Shown: positions 8,913-18,169, numbered from the stretch's first letter. The stretch is 64,000 bases of DNA from Methylophaga lonarensis MPL (GCF_000349205.1 NZ_APHR01000058.1:17-64016); one strand, 5' to 3'. The notes: generated from the sequence alone by a model not told the origin. Made by a program: numbers and translations.

Positions 8913-9437
8913 ATGTGGAAACAATTAGTTTTGGCCAGCAGTTTGATGTTGGGTGTTAACGCCGGGCTTGTAGCCGATGACCACGGCCACCATCATCATG
9001 AGGGCCATGATCACTCCATGCATGACCACGATATGCACGATCATCACCATCATCATCCAACACCTGAGATGGTCGCCGAAATGGAATTTGATAAGTGGAA
9101 TCAGCTGTTCAACCAGGGCGATAGTCAGGGGCTTGCGGCGCTCTACCTGGAAGATGCCACTTTGTCGCCCGGCAATGGTGAGATTCTGCAGGGACGCGAA
9201 GCGATTGCCGGCTTGTTTCAAGGCTTTTTTGATGCCGGGTTATTCAATCACCGAATTGAAATTACAGCGGTTAATTTTGCCTATGAAATGATGTCAGCCA
9301 TCGGTCATTGGCATGCAGATGTTGTCAATGAATCGGGTGAAACTGTGACATATACTGGTGTCTTGCAGGTGGTATTTGTTGAAAACGATGATCTCGAATG
9401 GGATATCGGTTCGCATATCTGGAATATGAGTGAATAA
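8913..9437 (+). CDS. exported His-rich protein with SnoaL/DUF4440-like domain
   Basis: 174 residues. A signal peptide (about residues 1-21, MWKQLVLASSLMLGVNAGLV) is followed by a strikingly His-rich stretch (residues about 23-48, with runs of four and five His), which should bind Zn, Cu or Ni. The remainder (from about residue 55, EFDKWNQLFNQGDSQGLAALY, with ATLSPGNGEILQGREAI) looks like a SnoaL-like/SgcJ cone fold. That fold is common in exported proteins of unknown function. The SD sequence AAGGAG precedes the ATG at good spacing. It follows the marR gene by 44 bp and ends before a strong terminator, so it is probably co-transcribed with marR. Confidence 0.7.
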   Translation: MWKQLVLASSLMLGVNAGLVADDHGHHHHEGHDHSMHDHDMHDHHHHHPTPEMVAEMEFDKWNQLFNQGDSQGLAALYLEDATLSPGNGEILQGREAIAGLFQGFFDAGLFNHRIEITAVNFAYEMMSAIGHWHADVVNESGETVTYTGVLQVVFVENDDLEWDIGSHIWNMSE

Positions 9438-9464
9438 GTCTTTTTTCACCAATCTGAGTAACTC

Positions 9465-9495
9465 AAAAGCCGGCATTGCCGGCTTTTGTTGTTTT
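9465..9495 (+). terminator. intrinsic terminator after the His-rich protein gene
   Basis: A perfect 10-bp stem (AAAAGCCGGC / GCCGGCTTTT) with a 3-base loop ATT is followed by GTTGTTTT. It ends the marR transcript. Confidence 0.85.
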
Positions 9496-9592
9496 AGGGC
9501 AAGCTCAAGCCAAAAACTTATTCCAGATCATGGTCAAACCGTGAAAATGACAATAGACTTCTCCATTTAGCTAATACTGAGTTGATTTATCA

Positions 9593-11038
9593 ATGCCCAT
9601 CCAGCGCCGAAAAAGATTTTTTCTGATCGTAATTAGTCTTTTGGTGCTCAGTGGTTTTGTCATCACCAGCCTGATTGGTTATTACGTTGCTAAAGACTCG
9701 ATCTCAAGTCAATTAAGAGAGGAAATGCTGCCACTGACCAGTGACAATATTTACTCTGAAATCCAGCGTGACTTGCTAACGCCGCTACTGATTTCTTCGC
9801 TGATGGCCAATGATACCTTTTTGCGCGAATGGGTCGAGCAAGGTGAGCAAGATGCGGAGCGTATCTCTAATTATCTGGAGCAGATTCAACGCAAGTACAA
9901 TACGATCACCGCGTTTTTTGTCTCCGATAAAACAATGAATTACTACCATCCCAGTGGCATACTCAAGCAACTGGATGAGGGTGATGCTGCGGATAGATGG
10001 TATTTCCGCTCGCGGGCTTTGCGTGATGATTATGAGATCAACATCGATCTGGACACTGCGGACCGCAGTCGATTGAGTATTTTTGTCAATTATCAGGTCA
10101 AGGATGAAAGAGGGCGTTTGATTGGTGTCACCGGTGTTGGACTGTCGATGGAAGCGGTGGGCCAGTTGATCGAGAGCTATCAGCGTCGTTATGGACGCCA
10201 GATTTATTTTGTTGACCGTCAAGGTGAGGTCACCTTGCATGGCGAGAGTTTTGACGAGCAACTGCACCTGCAAAATCGTGAGGGTTTGCAAAAGCTCTTT
10301 ACCCGAATCCTGACTAGTCCCAGCGCCAGCGTTGAGTTTCAGGCAGAAGATGGTCGAACCATCTATCTCAACAGCCGACTGGTTCCGGAGTTTGACTGGT
10401 ATCTGGTGGTTGAACAGGTGGGCTATCCTGATTCACAGAAAGTTGAATCTGCTTTGATCTTTAACCTGCTGTTATCGCTGGTGATTTGTGTTGTGGTCTT
10501 GCTCATCGCTCACTTTACGCTGCGTGGACATCAGCGTCGTCTTGAAGATATGGCAACGCGTGACAAATTAACGGGTGTTATCAGCAGGCAGGTATTTGAA
10601 GAGGTCTATGAACGTGCCGCTAAAGACGCTCAACGTCGAGAACAACCCTTATCACTGATCCTGCTGGATATTGACCACTTCAAGAAGATTAATGATGACT
10701 TCGGTCATCACCTGGGCGATGAAGTGCTGGTCGGTTTTGCCAACTTGACCCAGCGACATATCCGCCGGGAGGATGTGCTGTGTCGATGGGGCGGCGAGGA
10801 ATTTCTGGTGTTACTGGAGAACTGTGATATCGAGCGTGCTACAGAAATTGCCAATCAGCTACGTGAACAAGTCAAACATCATGCCTTTCACTCCAGCCAG
10901 CAATCTCTGCAAATTACTATCAGTGCCGGTGTCGCGCAATTGCAGCCTGGTGAGTCAATGAGCATGTTATTACGGCGTTGTGACAAGGCGTTGTATCAGG
11001 CAAAAAACGAAGGCCGTGATCGGGTTATTTCCATCTAA
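9593..11038 (+). CDS. membrane diguanylate cyclase with periplasmic CACHE-like sensor
   Basis: A 481-residue inner-membrane enzyme predicted to make c-di-GMP. TM1 is about residues 9-31, a periplasmic sensor of CACHE type spans about 35-285, and TM2 about 287-307. The cytoplasmic GGDEF domain starts near residue 325 (RDKLTGVISRQVF). The active-site motif is GGEEF at residues 400-404. An RxxD inhibitory site (RRED) sits exactly five residues upstream, so product inhibition is expected. The ligand of the sensor is unknown. It lies 190 bp upstream of nirB on the same strand, but nirB has its own promoter, so a functional link to nitrate is only suggested by position. Confidence 0.85.
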   Translation: MPIQRRKRFFLIVISLLVLSGFVITSLIGYYVAKDSISSQLREEMLPLTSDNIYSEIQRDLLTPLLISSLMANDTFLREWVEQGEQDAERISNYLEQIQRKYNTITAFFVSDKTMNYYHPSGILKQLDEGDAADRWYFRSRALRDDYEINIDLDTADRSRLSIFVNYQVKDERGRLIGVTGVGLSMEAVGQLIESYQRRYGRQIYFVDRQGEVTLHGESFDEQLHLQNREGLQKLFTRILTSPSASVEFQAEDGRTIYLNSRLVPEFDWYLVVEQVGYPDSQKVESALIFNLLLSLVICVVVLLIAHFTLRGHQRRLEDMATRDKLTGVISRQVFEEVYERAAKDAQRREQPLSLILLDIDHFKKINDDFGHHLGDEVLVGFANLTQRHIRREDVLCRWGGEEFLVLLENCDIERATEIANQLREQVKHHAFHSSQQSLQITISAGVAQLQPGESMSMLLRRCDKALYQAKNEGRDRVISI

Positions 11039-11086
11039 GTTCATAGACTGCGGAAAAGTTTTTGCACCTGTGATGGTCGATGTTTT

Positions 11087-11129
11087 TTAATGGTGCATGC
11101 AAAATACTTGTTTGCACCATTAATGCGCA
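11087..11129 (+). promoter_or_regulatory. NtrC-like dyads upstream of nirB
   Basis: An 11-bp perfect inverted repeat (11087-11097 TTAATGGTGCA and 11113-11123 TGCACCATTAA) is made of GGTGCA and TGCACC half sites, the NtrC recognition elements. TGCACC-N5-TGCGCA at 11113-11129 has the classic 17-bp spacing with one good and one partial half site. The position about 60-100 bp upstream of the sigma-54 promoter fits enhancer sites. Assignment is by consensus only. Confidence 0.5.
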
Positions 11130-11162
11130 TTTTAAATACCTCTATTATTTCTTTCATAGTAA

Positions 11163-11175
11163 AATCAACAGCTTA
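11163..11175 (+). promoter_or_regulatory. IHF consensus site upstream of nirB promoter
   Basis: AATCAACAGCTTA matches the IHF consensus WATCAANNNNTTR at every position. It lies between the NtrC-like dyads and the sigma-54 promoter, where IHF bending normally brings the enhancer-bound activator to the polymerase. Confidence 0.5.
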
Positions 11176-11180
11176 AATTT

Positions 11181-11196
11181 TGGCATTATCATTGCT
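11181..11196 (+). promoter_or_regulatory. sigma-54 promoter of the nirB operon
   Basis: TGGCATTATCATTGCT fits the -24/-12 consensus TGGCAC-N5-TTGCW, with GG and GC separated by exactly 10 bases. The start would be near 11207, about 22 bases before the nirB ATG. Confidence 0.7.
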
Positions 11197-11228
11197 AACT
11201 CCAATGCGAACAAACTTTGGAGCAGTAG

Positions 11229-13661
11229 ATGAAAGAGAAATTGGTGCTGATTGGTAACGGCATGGCAGGTGTTCGCACGCTGGAAGAAGTGCTGAAACTG
11301 TCACCGGACAAATACGAGATCACCGTATTTGGCGATGAACCGTACGGTAACTACAACCGGATCATGCTGTCGCCAGTGCTGGCGGGTGAAAAAACCATCA
11401 ACCAGATCATGATTAACGATTTGCAGTGGTATCAGGACAATAACATCACACTGCATGCCGGAAAAAGAATCACAAAAATTGATCGTGTGAACTGTCAGGT
11501 CATCAGTGAAGATGGAACTGTCGCTGATTACGACCGCCTGCTGATGGCAACAGGTTCACGTCCATTCATACTGCCTATTCCGGGAAGCGATTTGCCGGGT
11601 GTGATCAGTTTTCGCGATATCGCCGATGTTGATTTCATGCTGGAAACAGCTCAGACACATAAAAAAGCGGTAGTGATTGGCGGTGGCCTGTTAGGGCTTG
11701 AAGCGGCTAATGGACTGATGATTCAGGGAATGGACGTGACGGTCGTGCACTTGACCGATGTGTTGATGAATCAGCAGTTGGATAAACCTGCTTCCGACAT
11801 GATGCTGGAACAGCTACAGGCCAAAGGACTGAAGTTTTTGATGCAGCATGAATCGGCTGCTATCGAAGGTGATGGCCGGGTTGAACGCTTACTTTTCAAA
11901 GATGGCAGCAGCATCGACACCGATCTGGTGGTGATGGCAGTGGGCATTCGACCTAATGCCGAGCTGGCCAAATCTGCAGGAATCTACTGTGAGCGTGGCA
12001 TTGTTGTTGATGACACCATGCAAACCTATGATCCAAAAATTTATGCGGTAGGTGAGTGTGTACAACATCGTGGTCTGACCTTTGGTCTGGTCGCACCATT
12101 GTTTGAACAGGCTAAAGTCTGTGCCAATCACCTTGTGCACATGGGTATCGCCAGATACATGAGCAGCATTACCTCCACCAAACTCAAGGTGACAGGCATT
12201 GATTTGTTCTCAGCTGGTGACTTTATCGGTGACGAATCAACCGAAGATCTGGTTTTCAAAGATGCTGCCAGACATGTTTACAAGAAACTGGTGATCAAAA
12301 ATGATCAGCTGGTCGGCGCGGTGCTGTATGGCGATACCGTCGATGGTGCCTGGTACTTTCAGCTGATGCGTGATGGCACAGATGTCTCCAGTTTGCGAGA
12401 GTTCATGCTGTTTGGACAGCATCATCTGGGCGATTCCGGGCATGGTGCTGCCAATGCGGTAGATGGCCTGCCTGATGATGCCGAAATTTGTGGCTGTAAT
12501 GGTGTTTGCAAAGGCGATATCGTCAAGGCTATCACCACAGAAAGCCTGTTCACGCTTGATGAAGTCAAGGCTCACACCAAAGCGGCCGCCTCATGTGGAT
12601 CATGTACTGGACTGGTCGAACAACTGTTGGCCTCAACACTGGGCAGTGACTTTAACGATACCCCCACCAAGAAAGCCATGTGTGGTTGTACAGACATGAG
12701 TCATGGTGAAGTCAAAGCTGCTATTCGTGAGCAACAGTTGAAGAGCATTCCAGAAGTTATGCAAGCATTGGACTGGAAGACGAGTGATGGCTGCCATAGT
12801 TGTAGACCTGCACTGAATTATTATCTGCTCAGCACCTGGCCCAACGAATATGTTGACGATGCACAATCACGTTTTATCAACGAGCGGGTGCATGCCAATA
12901 TCCAGAAAGATGGCACCTATTCAGTAGTGCCACGTATGTGGGGCGGAGTGACCAATGCTCGGGAATTAAGAGCACTGGCCGACATTTCAGACAAATACAA
13001 CGTACCCACCGTCAAGGTTACCGGTGGCCAGCGGATCGATTTGCTGGGCGTCAAAAAAGAAGACCTGCCCAATATGTGGGCGGATCTCAGCGAGGCAGGC
13101 TTTGTGTCAGGCCATGCCTATGGCAAATCCCTGCGTACTGTAAAAACCTGTGTCGGGAGTGAATGGTGCCGGTTTGGTACCCAGGACTCAACCGGGCTGG
13201 GCATCAATATCGAAAAAATGACCTGGGGTTCATGGACACCGCATAAATTCAAGATTGCGGTATCGGGATGCCCGCGTAACTGCGCCGAGGCCACCATTAA
13301 AGATCTGGGTGTGGTGTGCGTTGATTCAGGCTACGAACTGCATGTCGGCGGCAACGGCGGTATCAAGGTCAGAGCCACCGATTTCTTATGCAAAGTGTCC
13401 ACCGAAGAAGAGGTAATGGAATACACCGCAGCCTTTATGCAATTGTATCGGGAAGACGCACATTATCTGGAACGCACTGCGCCATGGATTGAACGGGTCG
13501 GTCTGAAATCGGTCGTGTCACAGCTGGTCGACGATCCGGACAATCGCAAACTGCTGGCCGAGCGCTTTTACGAGTCACAAAAAAATGCGCAGGAAGATCC
13601 CTGGGCGCAACATGCTGCCACTCAGCGTGAAAATTACATTCCTATCAAGCAAGTCGGTTAA
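11229..13661 (+). CDS. nirB: assimilatory nitrite reductase [NAD(P)H], large subunit
   Basis: An 810-residue siroheme enzyme reducing nitrite to ammonium with NAD(P)H in the cytoplasm. Domains in order: an FAD/NAD(P)H pyridine-nucleotide-disulfide reductase fold (about residues 3-320, GNGMAGVRTLEEV and VVIGGGLLGLEAA); two BFD-like [2Fe-2S] segments (about 415-470, CGCNGVCKGDI ... CGSC; about 477-530, CGCTDMSHGE ... CHSC); and the nitrite/sulfite reductase domains. The siroheme/[4Fe-4S] cysteines lie in TCVGSEWCRFG and SGCPRNCAEA. Length is normal (E. coli NirB is about 850). The start ATG follows GGAGCAG. nirD follows after 9 bases. Expression is probably from the sigma-54 promoter at 11181. 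Confidence 0.95.
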   Translation: MKEKLVLIGNGMAGVRTLEEVLKLSPDKYEITVFGDEPYGNYNRIMLSPVLAGEKTINQIMINDLQWYQDNNITLHAGKRITKIDRVNCQVISEDGTVADYDRLLMATGSRPFILPIPGSDLPGVISFRDIADVDFMLETAQTHKKAVVIGGGLLGLEAANGLMIQGMDVTVVHLTDVLMNQQLDKPASDMMLEQLQAKGLKFLMQHESAAIEGDGRVERLLFKDGSSIDTDLVVMAVGIRPNAELAKSAGIYCERGIVVDDTMQTYDPKIYAVGECVQHRGLTFGLVAPLFEQAKVCANHLVHMGIARYMSSITSTKLKVTGIDLFSAGDFIGDESTEDLVFKDAARHVYKKLVIKNDQLVGAVLYGDTVDGAWYFQLMRDGTDVSSLREFMLFGQHHLGDSGHGAANAVDGLPDDAEICGCNGVCKGDIVKAITTESLFTLDEVKAHTKAAASCGSCTGLVEQLLASTLGSDFNDTPTKKAMCGCTDMSHGEVKAAIREQQLKSIPEVMQALDWKTSDGCHSCRPALNYYLLSTWPNEYVDDAQSRFINERVHANIQKDGTYSVVPRMWGGVTNARELRALADISDKYNVPTVKVTGGQRIDLLGVKKEDLPNMWADLSEAGFVSGHAYGKSLRTVKTCVGSEWCRFGTQDSTGLGINIEKMTWGSWTPHKFKIAVSGCPRNCAEATIKDLGVVCVDSGYELHVGGNGGIKVRATDFLCKVSTEEEVMEYTAAFMQLYREDAHYLERTAPWIERVGLKSVVSQLVDDPDNRKLLAERFYESQKNAQEDPWAQHAATQRENYIPIKQVG

Positions 13662-13670
13662 GAGGTCAGC

Positions 13671-13976
13671 ATGAATTGGACAGAAGTGGGGCCATTGTCG
13701 GCCATCCCGCAGAAAGGCGCGCGCGTTATCGAAACCAGCGATGGTGATGTTGCCGTATTTCGAACTTCAACAGATGAGGTATTTGCATTATTTGATCAGT
13801 GTCCACACAAAAAGGGACCACTGTCACAGGGCATCGTTTACGATAAGAAGGTCGCCTGCCCGTTACACAACTGGGTGATTGCACTGGACAGTGGCGAAGC
13901 CACCGGTCCAGACAAGGGCTGCACCCGCAGCTTTGCAACCAAAGTAGATAACGGAACGGTATTTATTGCGCTATGA
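13671..13976 (+). CDS. nirD: nitrite reductase small subunit (Rieske-like)
   Basis: 101 residues, partner of NirB. The Rieske-fold motifs are present with cluster ligands (CPHKKGPLSQG near residues 43-53 and CPLHNW near 63-68). The complete CxH/CxxH pairs mean this NirD may keep a [2Fe-2S] cluster, unlike the E. coli protein. It starts 9 bases after nirB (SD AAGAGGTC). Its stop overlaps the start of a 48-residue ORF (ATGA). Confidence 0.92.
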   Translation: MNWTEVGPLSAIPQKGARVIETSDGDVAVFRTSTDEVFALFDQCPHKKGPLSQGIVYDKKVACPLHNWVIALDSGEATGPDKGCTRSFATKVDNGTVFIAL

Positions 13977-14119
13977 AGTCCTGGTTTATCAGTCCTGATA
14001 TTGACGGCAATCACTTCGATAGCGCGACCATTTCGCAGCATCGCTCTGTGACTGACCGTCAACAAACTGCGCCAACCACAGTGACGATGCGAGCAATCAG
14101 ATCCGGGAAATTATCGTGA
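13973..14119 (+). CDS. small ORF (48 residues) coupled between nirD and nasA
   Basis: ATG 13973 overlaps the nirD stop (ATGA) and TGA 14117-14119 overlaps the nasA GTG start (GTGA), so this frame exactly fills the gap between the two genes. The product starts MKSWFISPDIDGNHFDSATI and is polar, with no membrane segment, signal peptide or cysteine. I recognise no family. Its likely role is translational coupling of nasA to nirD, with or without a functional peptide. A chance ORF is possible, but both overlaps being the standard ATGA/GTGA type argues against it. Confidence 0.4.
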   Translation: MKSWFISPDIDGNHFDSATISQHRSVTDRQQTAPTTVTMRAIRSGKLS

Positions 14120-16770
14120 CTTTAGCAACCACCACTCGAACCACTTGTCCATATTGCGGCGTTGGCTGCGGCGTACTTGCTTCGACGCTTGAAGATGGCA
14201 CAGTGGAAATTCAGGGCGATCCTTTACATCCCGCCAATCTTGGAAGGCTTTGTTCCAAGGGCAGTGCGCTGGGTGAAACGGTGGGCCTTGACGGGCGGTT
14301 GTTACATCCGGTGGTTGATGGCAAACAGGTCAGCTGGGATGAGGCATTGGATACCGTCAGCGAACGTTTGCAGACGATTATCCAAGAGCACGGCCCGGAT
14401 TCTGTGGCCTTTTATTTGTCAGGGCAACTACTGACAGAAGATTACTATGTTGCCAACAAGCTGATGAAAGGCTTTATTGGCAGTGGCAACATCGATACCA
14501 ACTCACGTTTGTGTATGTCGTCTGCGGTGGCAGCCTATAAACGTGCCTTGGGCAGTGACACCGTACCCTGTAGCTACGAAGATCTGGAAATAGCCGATTT
14601 GCTGGTCATTGCCGGTTCCAACGCTGCCTGGTGTCATCCGGTGTTATTCCAGCGTATCAGTAAGGCGAAAGAACTACGCCCCGATATGAAAGTCGTGGTG
14701 ATCGATCCACGACGAACCGCCACCTGTGATCTGGCTGACCTCCATCTACCGGTGAAACCAGGCAGTGATGCCTATTTGTTTAACGGCTTACTCAACTATT
14801 TGAAGCAACACGACAAGCTGGATTGGCGTTTTATCGAGCAGCATGTGGATGGTTTTGCCGATGCATTACAGGCAGCAAAAACCTCATCAGCCAGCATTCC
14901 GGCCGTCGCCGCGGCGTGTGAACTGCCAGAGAGCGATGTTGCCGAGTTCTTCCGATTATTTGCTCAGACCGAACGCAGCATCAGTTTTTATTCACAAGGC
15001 ATCAATCAGTCCTCTTCCGGTACTGATAAATGTAATGCCATTCTCAATTGCCATTTAGCCACCGGTCGCATCGGTAAACCGGGCATGGGGCCATTTTCAA
15101 TCACCGGACAGCCCAATGCCATGGGCGGCCGCGAGGTGGGTGGTTTGAGCAATATGCTGGCGGCGCACATGGACATTGATAACCCTAGCCATCGGGATCT
15201 GGTCAGCCGTTTCTGGAAAACCGACCGACTAACCACCACCCCAGGTCGCAAAGCGGTCGATATGTTCAAGGATTTGGGCAGCGGAAAAATCAAGGCTGTC
15301 TGGGTACTGGCGACCAATCCGGTGGTCAGCTTGCCAGAGGCTGATGCGGTTAAAAAAGCACTGGAACAATGTGAATTGTTGATTGTGTCGGATATTGAAC
15401 AGCAAACCGATACCACGCGACATGCACATGTTCTGCTGCCTGCGTTGGCCTGGGGTGAAAAAAGCGGCACGGTCACCAACTCGGAACGTCGAATTAGTCG
15501 ACAACGGGCTTTTTTACCGGCACCCGGTGAAGCACGAGCCGATTGGTGGATGATTGCTGAAGTTGCCAAACGCATGGGCTTTGCCGAGGCTTTTGACTTC
15601 AATTCGGCGGCTGATGTTTTCAGAGAGCATGCCGCCTTGTCAGGCTTTGAAAATAATAACTTACGAGACTTTGACATCAGTGCTCTGGCGACGATGTCCG
15701 ATAGTCAGTTTGAACAGCTGAAACCGGTGCAATGGCCAGTGAATGAGGCTGCGCCTAAAGGCACCGCGCGTTTGTTTACGGAGCATCAGTTCAATACGGC
15801 CAACGGCAAGGCCAAAATGATTGCAGTTGATCCACGCCTGCCGGCGAATCACTGTGATATCGAATATCCCTTGGTACTCAATACCGGCCGAATTCGTGAT
15901 CAGTGGCACACCATGACTAGAACCAGTCGCGCACCGAGACTGGCAGCACACATGCCTGAACCTGTGGTGGAAATTCACCCGATGGATGCCGCTACCTGGC
16001 AACTCAAGGATGGGGCACTGGCGGAGTTGACCAGTCGATGGGGACGTTTGATTGGCAGGGTAAACCATAGTAATTCCCAGCGTCCGGGCAGTGTGTTTGT
16101 GCCGATTCACTGGAACAGTCAGTTTGCAGCACTGGCAAGGGTAGCGACTCTGGTCAATGCGGTCACGGATCCGCTTTCCGGTCAACCCGAACTCAAGCAA
16201 ACACCGGTCAGTATTAGAGCTTTCAATGCTGAGTGGCATGGTTTTGTGTTGTCTCGACAACCACTGGATCTGGGCGATACCGCCTACTGGGTCAAAGTAC
16301 GCGGTGAACAATTCTGGCGATATGAGCTGGCGGGCGAATCGGCGCTGCCAGAAGCGAGTGAATGGGTAAGAGTGTTACTGGGACCTGAAGGTGACTGGCT
16401 GGATTTTTCTGATCAAAAAGCCGGCCGTTATCGTGCTGCCAAGTTTTCAGGTGACAGTTTGCAGGCCGTGGCATTCATTGCCAGGGATTTCCAATTGCCG
16501 CAGCGTCAGTGGCTATCTGAGCTGTTTAGCCGAGAAACTCTGAATCAAGCGGAACGCATGAGTCTGCTATCCGGAAGACCGGCTTCCGGACTGCCTGATC
16601 AGGGAAAAATGATTTGTGCCTGTTTTGGTGTGGGTGAAAAAACCATCGAACAAGGTATTTGTGAACGCCGTCTGACCAGTGTCGATCAGATAGGGGATGC
16701 ACTTAAAGCTGGAACCAACTGCGGTTCCTGCATTCCCGAGTTACAGCAGATGTTGCGTCGTCTGCAATAG
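14116..16770 (+). CDS. nasA: assimilatory nitrate reductase catalytic subunit with C-terminal BFD-like cluster domain
   Basis: An 884-residue cytoplasmic molybdopterin (bis-MGD) enzyme reducing nitrate to nitrite. The N-terminal [4Fe-4S] motif is CPYCGVGCG ... LCSKG (about residues 12-50). The central DMSO-reductase-type domains include the SGQ and GxxxTNSRLCM-like region and PNAMGGREVGG. The C-terminal dinucleotide-binding domain is about residues 590-700. The last about 55 residues form a BFD-like [2Fe-2S] domain (CACFGVGEKTI ... NCGSC), typical of NasA enzymes without a separate FeS electron donor. No nasB-like flavoprotein gene is nearby. The start GTG overlaps the 48-residue ORF. A porin gene follows after 137 bp. 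Confidence 0.93.
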   Translation: MTLATTTRTTCPYCGVGCGVLASTLEDGTVEIQGDPLHPANLGRLCSKGSALGETVGLDGRLLHPVVDGKQVSWDEALDTVSERLQTIIQEHGPDSVAFYLSGQLLTEDYYVANKLMKGFIGSGNIDTNSRLCMSSAVAAYKRALGSDTVPCSYEDLEIADLLVIAGSNAAWCHPVLFQRISKAKELRPDMKVVVIDPRRTATCDLADLHLPVKPGSDAYLFNGLLNYLKQHDKLDWRFIEQHVDGFADALQAAKTSSASIPAVAAACELPESDVAEFFRLFAQTERSISFYSQGINQSSSGTDKCNAILNCHLATGRIGKPGMGPFSITGQPNAMGGREVGGLSNMLAAHMDIDNPSHRDLVSRFWKTDRLTTTPGRKAVDMFKDLGSGKIKAVWVLATNPVVSLPEADAVKKALEQCELLIVSDIEQQTDTTRHAHVLLPALAWGEKSGTVTNSERRISRQRAFLPAPGEARADWWMIAEVAKRMGFAEAFDFNSAADVFREHAALSGFENNNLRDFDISALATMSDSQFEQLKPVQWPVNEAAPKGTARLFTEHQFNTANGKAKMIAVDPRLPANHCDIEYPLVLNTGRIRDQWHTMTRTSRAPRLAAHMPEPVVEIHPMDAATWQLKDGALAELTSRWGRLIGRVNHSNSQRPGSVFVPIHWNSQFAALARVATLVNAVTDPLSGQPELKQTPVSIRAFNAEWHGFVLSRQPLDLGDTAYWVKVRGEQFWRYELAGESALPEASEWVRVLLGPEGDWLDFSDQKAGRYRAAKFSGDSLQAVAFIARDFQLPQRQWLSELFSRETLNQAERMSLLSGRPASGLPDQGKMICACFGVGEKTIEQGICERRLTSVDQIGDALKAGTNCGSCIPELQQMLRRLQ

Positions 16771-16778
16771 CAATCTTT

Positions 16779-16815
16779 CATTCCATCCAGCCTGACGGGC
16801 TGGTTCAACGGAATG
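16779..16815 (+). terminator. weak hairpin after nasA
   Basis: CCAGCC / GGCTGG (6 bp, loop TGACG) is nested inside CATTCC / GGAATG. There is no T tail, so this may stabilise the mRNA or terminate inefficiently, and the porin could be read through from the nir-nas transcript. No sigma-54 or clear sigma-70 promoter is visible before the porin. Confidence 0.4.
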
Positions 16816-16907
16816 TCATCCTAATACTCTGCAAAGAAGCAGCGTTATCTTTTGGTAATTAAGCTGCGTATGCCTTTGGGTGTGCGTGGCTTTTAGAGGA
16901 AACGCTC

Positions 16908-18152
16908 ATGTTAAAAAGTAAAAAACCACTGGTTCTGACCTGTCTGGCAGCAACATTTTCAGGTCTGGGCATGTCAACAACCGCGATGGCTGGTGATAGT
17001 TTCATTGAGGCACTCAAAGGGGGCAAAGTCAGCTTCGTTTCAAGGGCGCGTTATGAGTCAGTCAGGCAGGATAATGATCTAAAAAATGCTCATGCCAATA
17101 CGCTGAGAACCGCATTGGGTTATCGCACAGGACAGTTTCATGGCTTCAGTGGCTTTGTGGAATTTGAAAATGTGACTCGATTGGGAGCCAATCGCTACAA
17201 CAGCACCACAAACAACAATACTGATTATTCAGTTGTTGCCGACCCGACCGGTACTGAAGTCAATCAGGCTTACTTTGCCTATCAAAACTTTGATACTACG
17301 TTCCGGCTGGGAAGACAGGATATTACCTATCGTCAGGCGCCCATGCATCGATTTATCGGTAATGTGCTGTGGAGACAGAATCACCAAACCTTTGATGCCT
17401 TGAGTATTCAAAATACCTCATTGGCGGATACCCGTCTCAGTTATGCCTACATCGACAAAGTGCATACCATTTTTGGGCGTGATAGGGACTTTGGCATCAT
17501 CAAGAACGGCAAAATCGATCTGCATGCGCATTTGTTCAATGTGCAATACAACGGCCTGTCGTTTGGTCAGTTGGAAGGCTATGCCTATCTGCTGGATTAT
17601 CGTGATGCCAAGGAAACCTCTTCTAAAACGCTGGGTGGACGTTTTGCCGGTTCACAGCCTCTGAACGAGCAGTTCAGTCTGGTCTATACCGCTGAATATG
17701 CGAGTCAGGATGACTACCGAAGCGGCACTATGTCACGGCAGAACTATTGGCTGGCAGAACTGGGTGGACGATATATGGGCTGGACTCTGAAAGCATCCTA
17801 TGAGGTGCAGCAGGGCAATGGCACGGACAGCTTTAAGACACCCCTCGGTACTAATCATGCTTATCAGGGTTGGGCAGATCAATTTCTCACTACGCCGCCA
17901 CAGGGTCTGAAAGACCGTTATCTGACGCTTGCAGGTCCGATCATGGGCGCTCAGTTTGTTGCCTCGTGGCATGACTACAAGACCGATAAGGACAGTCTTG
18001 ATGCCGGTCACGAGTTGAACCTGATGCTGCAAAAGACCTTTAATCAGCATTACACCCTGGGTGTCAAATATGCTGATTACCGGGCCGATAGTGAGTTTCC
18101 ATCCTTGGTGGATACCAAGAAGCTCTGGATTTATGGTCAGGTAAGTTTCTAA
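16908..18152 (+). CDS. outer-membrane beta-barrel porin (alginate-export-like), probable nitrate porin
   Basis: 414 residues with a signal peptide (about residues 1-28, cleaved after TTAMA). The rest is dense in alternating aromatic and polar beta strands and ends in Phe (GQVSF), the classic C-terminal outer-membrane insertion signal. It resembles the alginate-export-type porins often found beside nitrate or other anion uptake genes. Substrate: nitrate or nitrite by context only. SD GAGGAAA precedes the ATG. A long hairpin follows. Confidence 0.78.
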   Translation: MLKSKKPLVLTCLAATFSGLGMSTTAMAGDSFIEALKGGKVSFVSRARYESVRQDNDLKNAHANTLRTALGYRTGQFHGFSGFVEFENVTRLGANRYNSTTNNNTDYSVVADPTGTEVNQAYFAYQNFDTTFRLGRQDITYRQAPMHRFIGNVLWRQNHQTFDALSIQNTSLADTRLSYAYIDKVHTIFGRDRDFGIIKNGKIDLHAHLFNVQYNGLSFGQLEGYAYLLDYRDAKETSSKTLGGRFAGSQPLNEQFSLVYTAEYASQDDYRSGTMSRQNYWLAELGGRYMGWTLKASYEVQQGNGTDSFKTPLGTNHAYQGWADQFLTTPPQGLKDRYLTLAGPIMGAQFVASWHDYKTDKDSLDAGHELNLMLQKTFNQHYTLGVKYADYRADSEFPSLVDTKKLWIYGQVSF

Positions 18153-18169
18153 AGGGTTGGCGCATTCGG

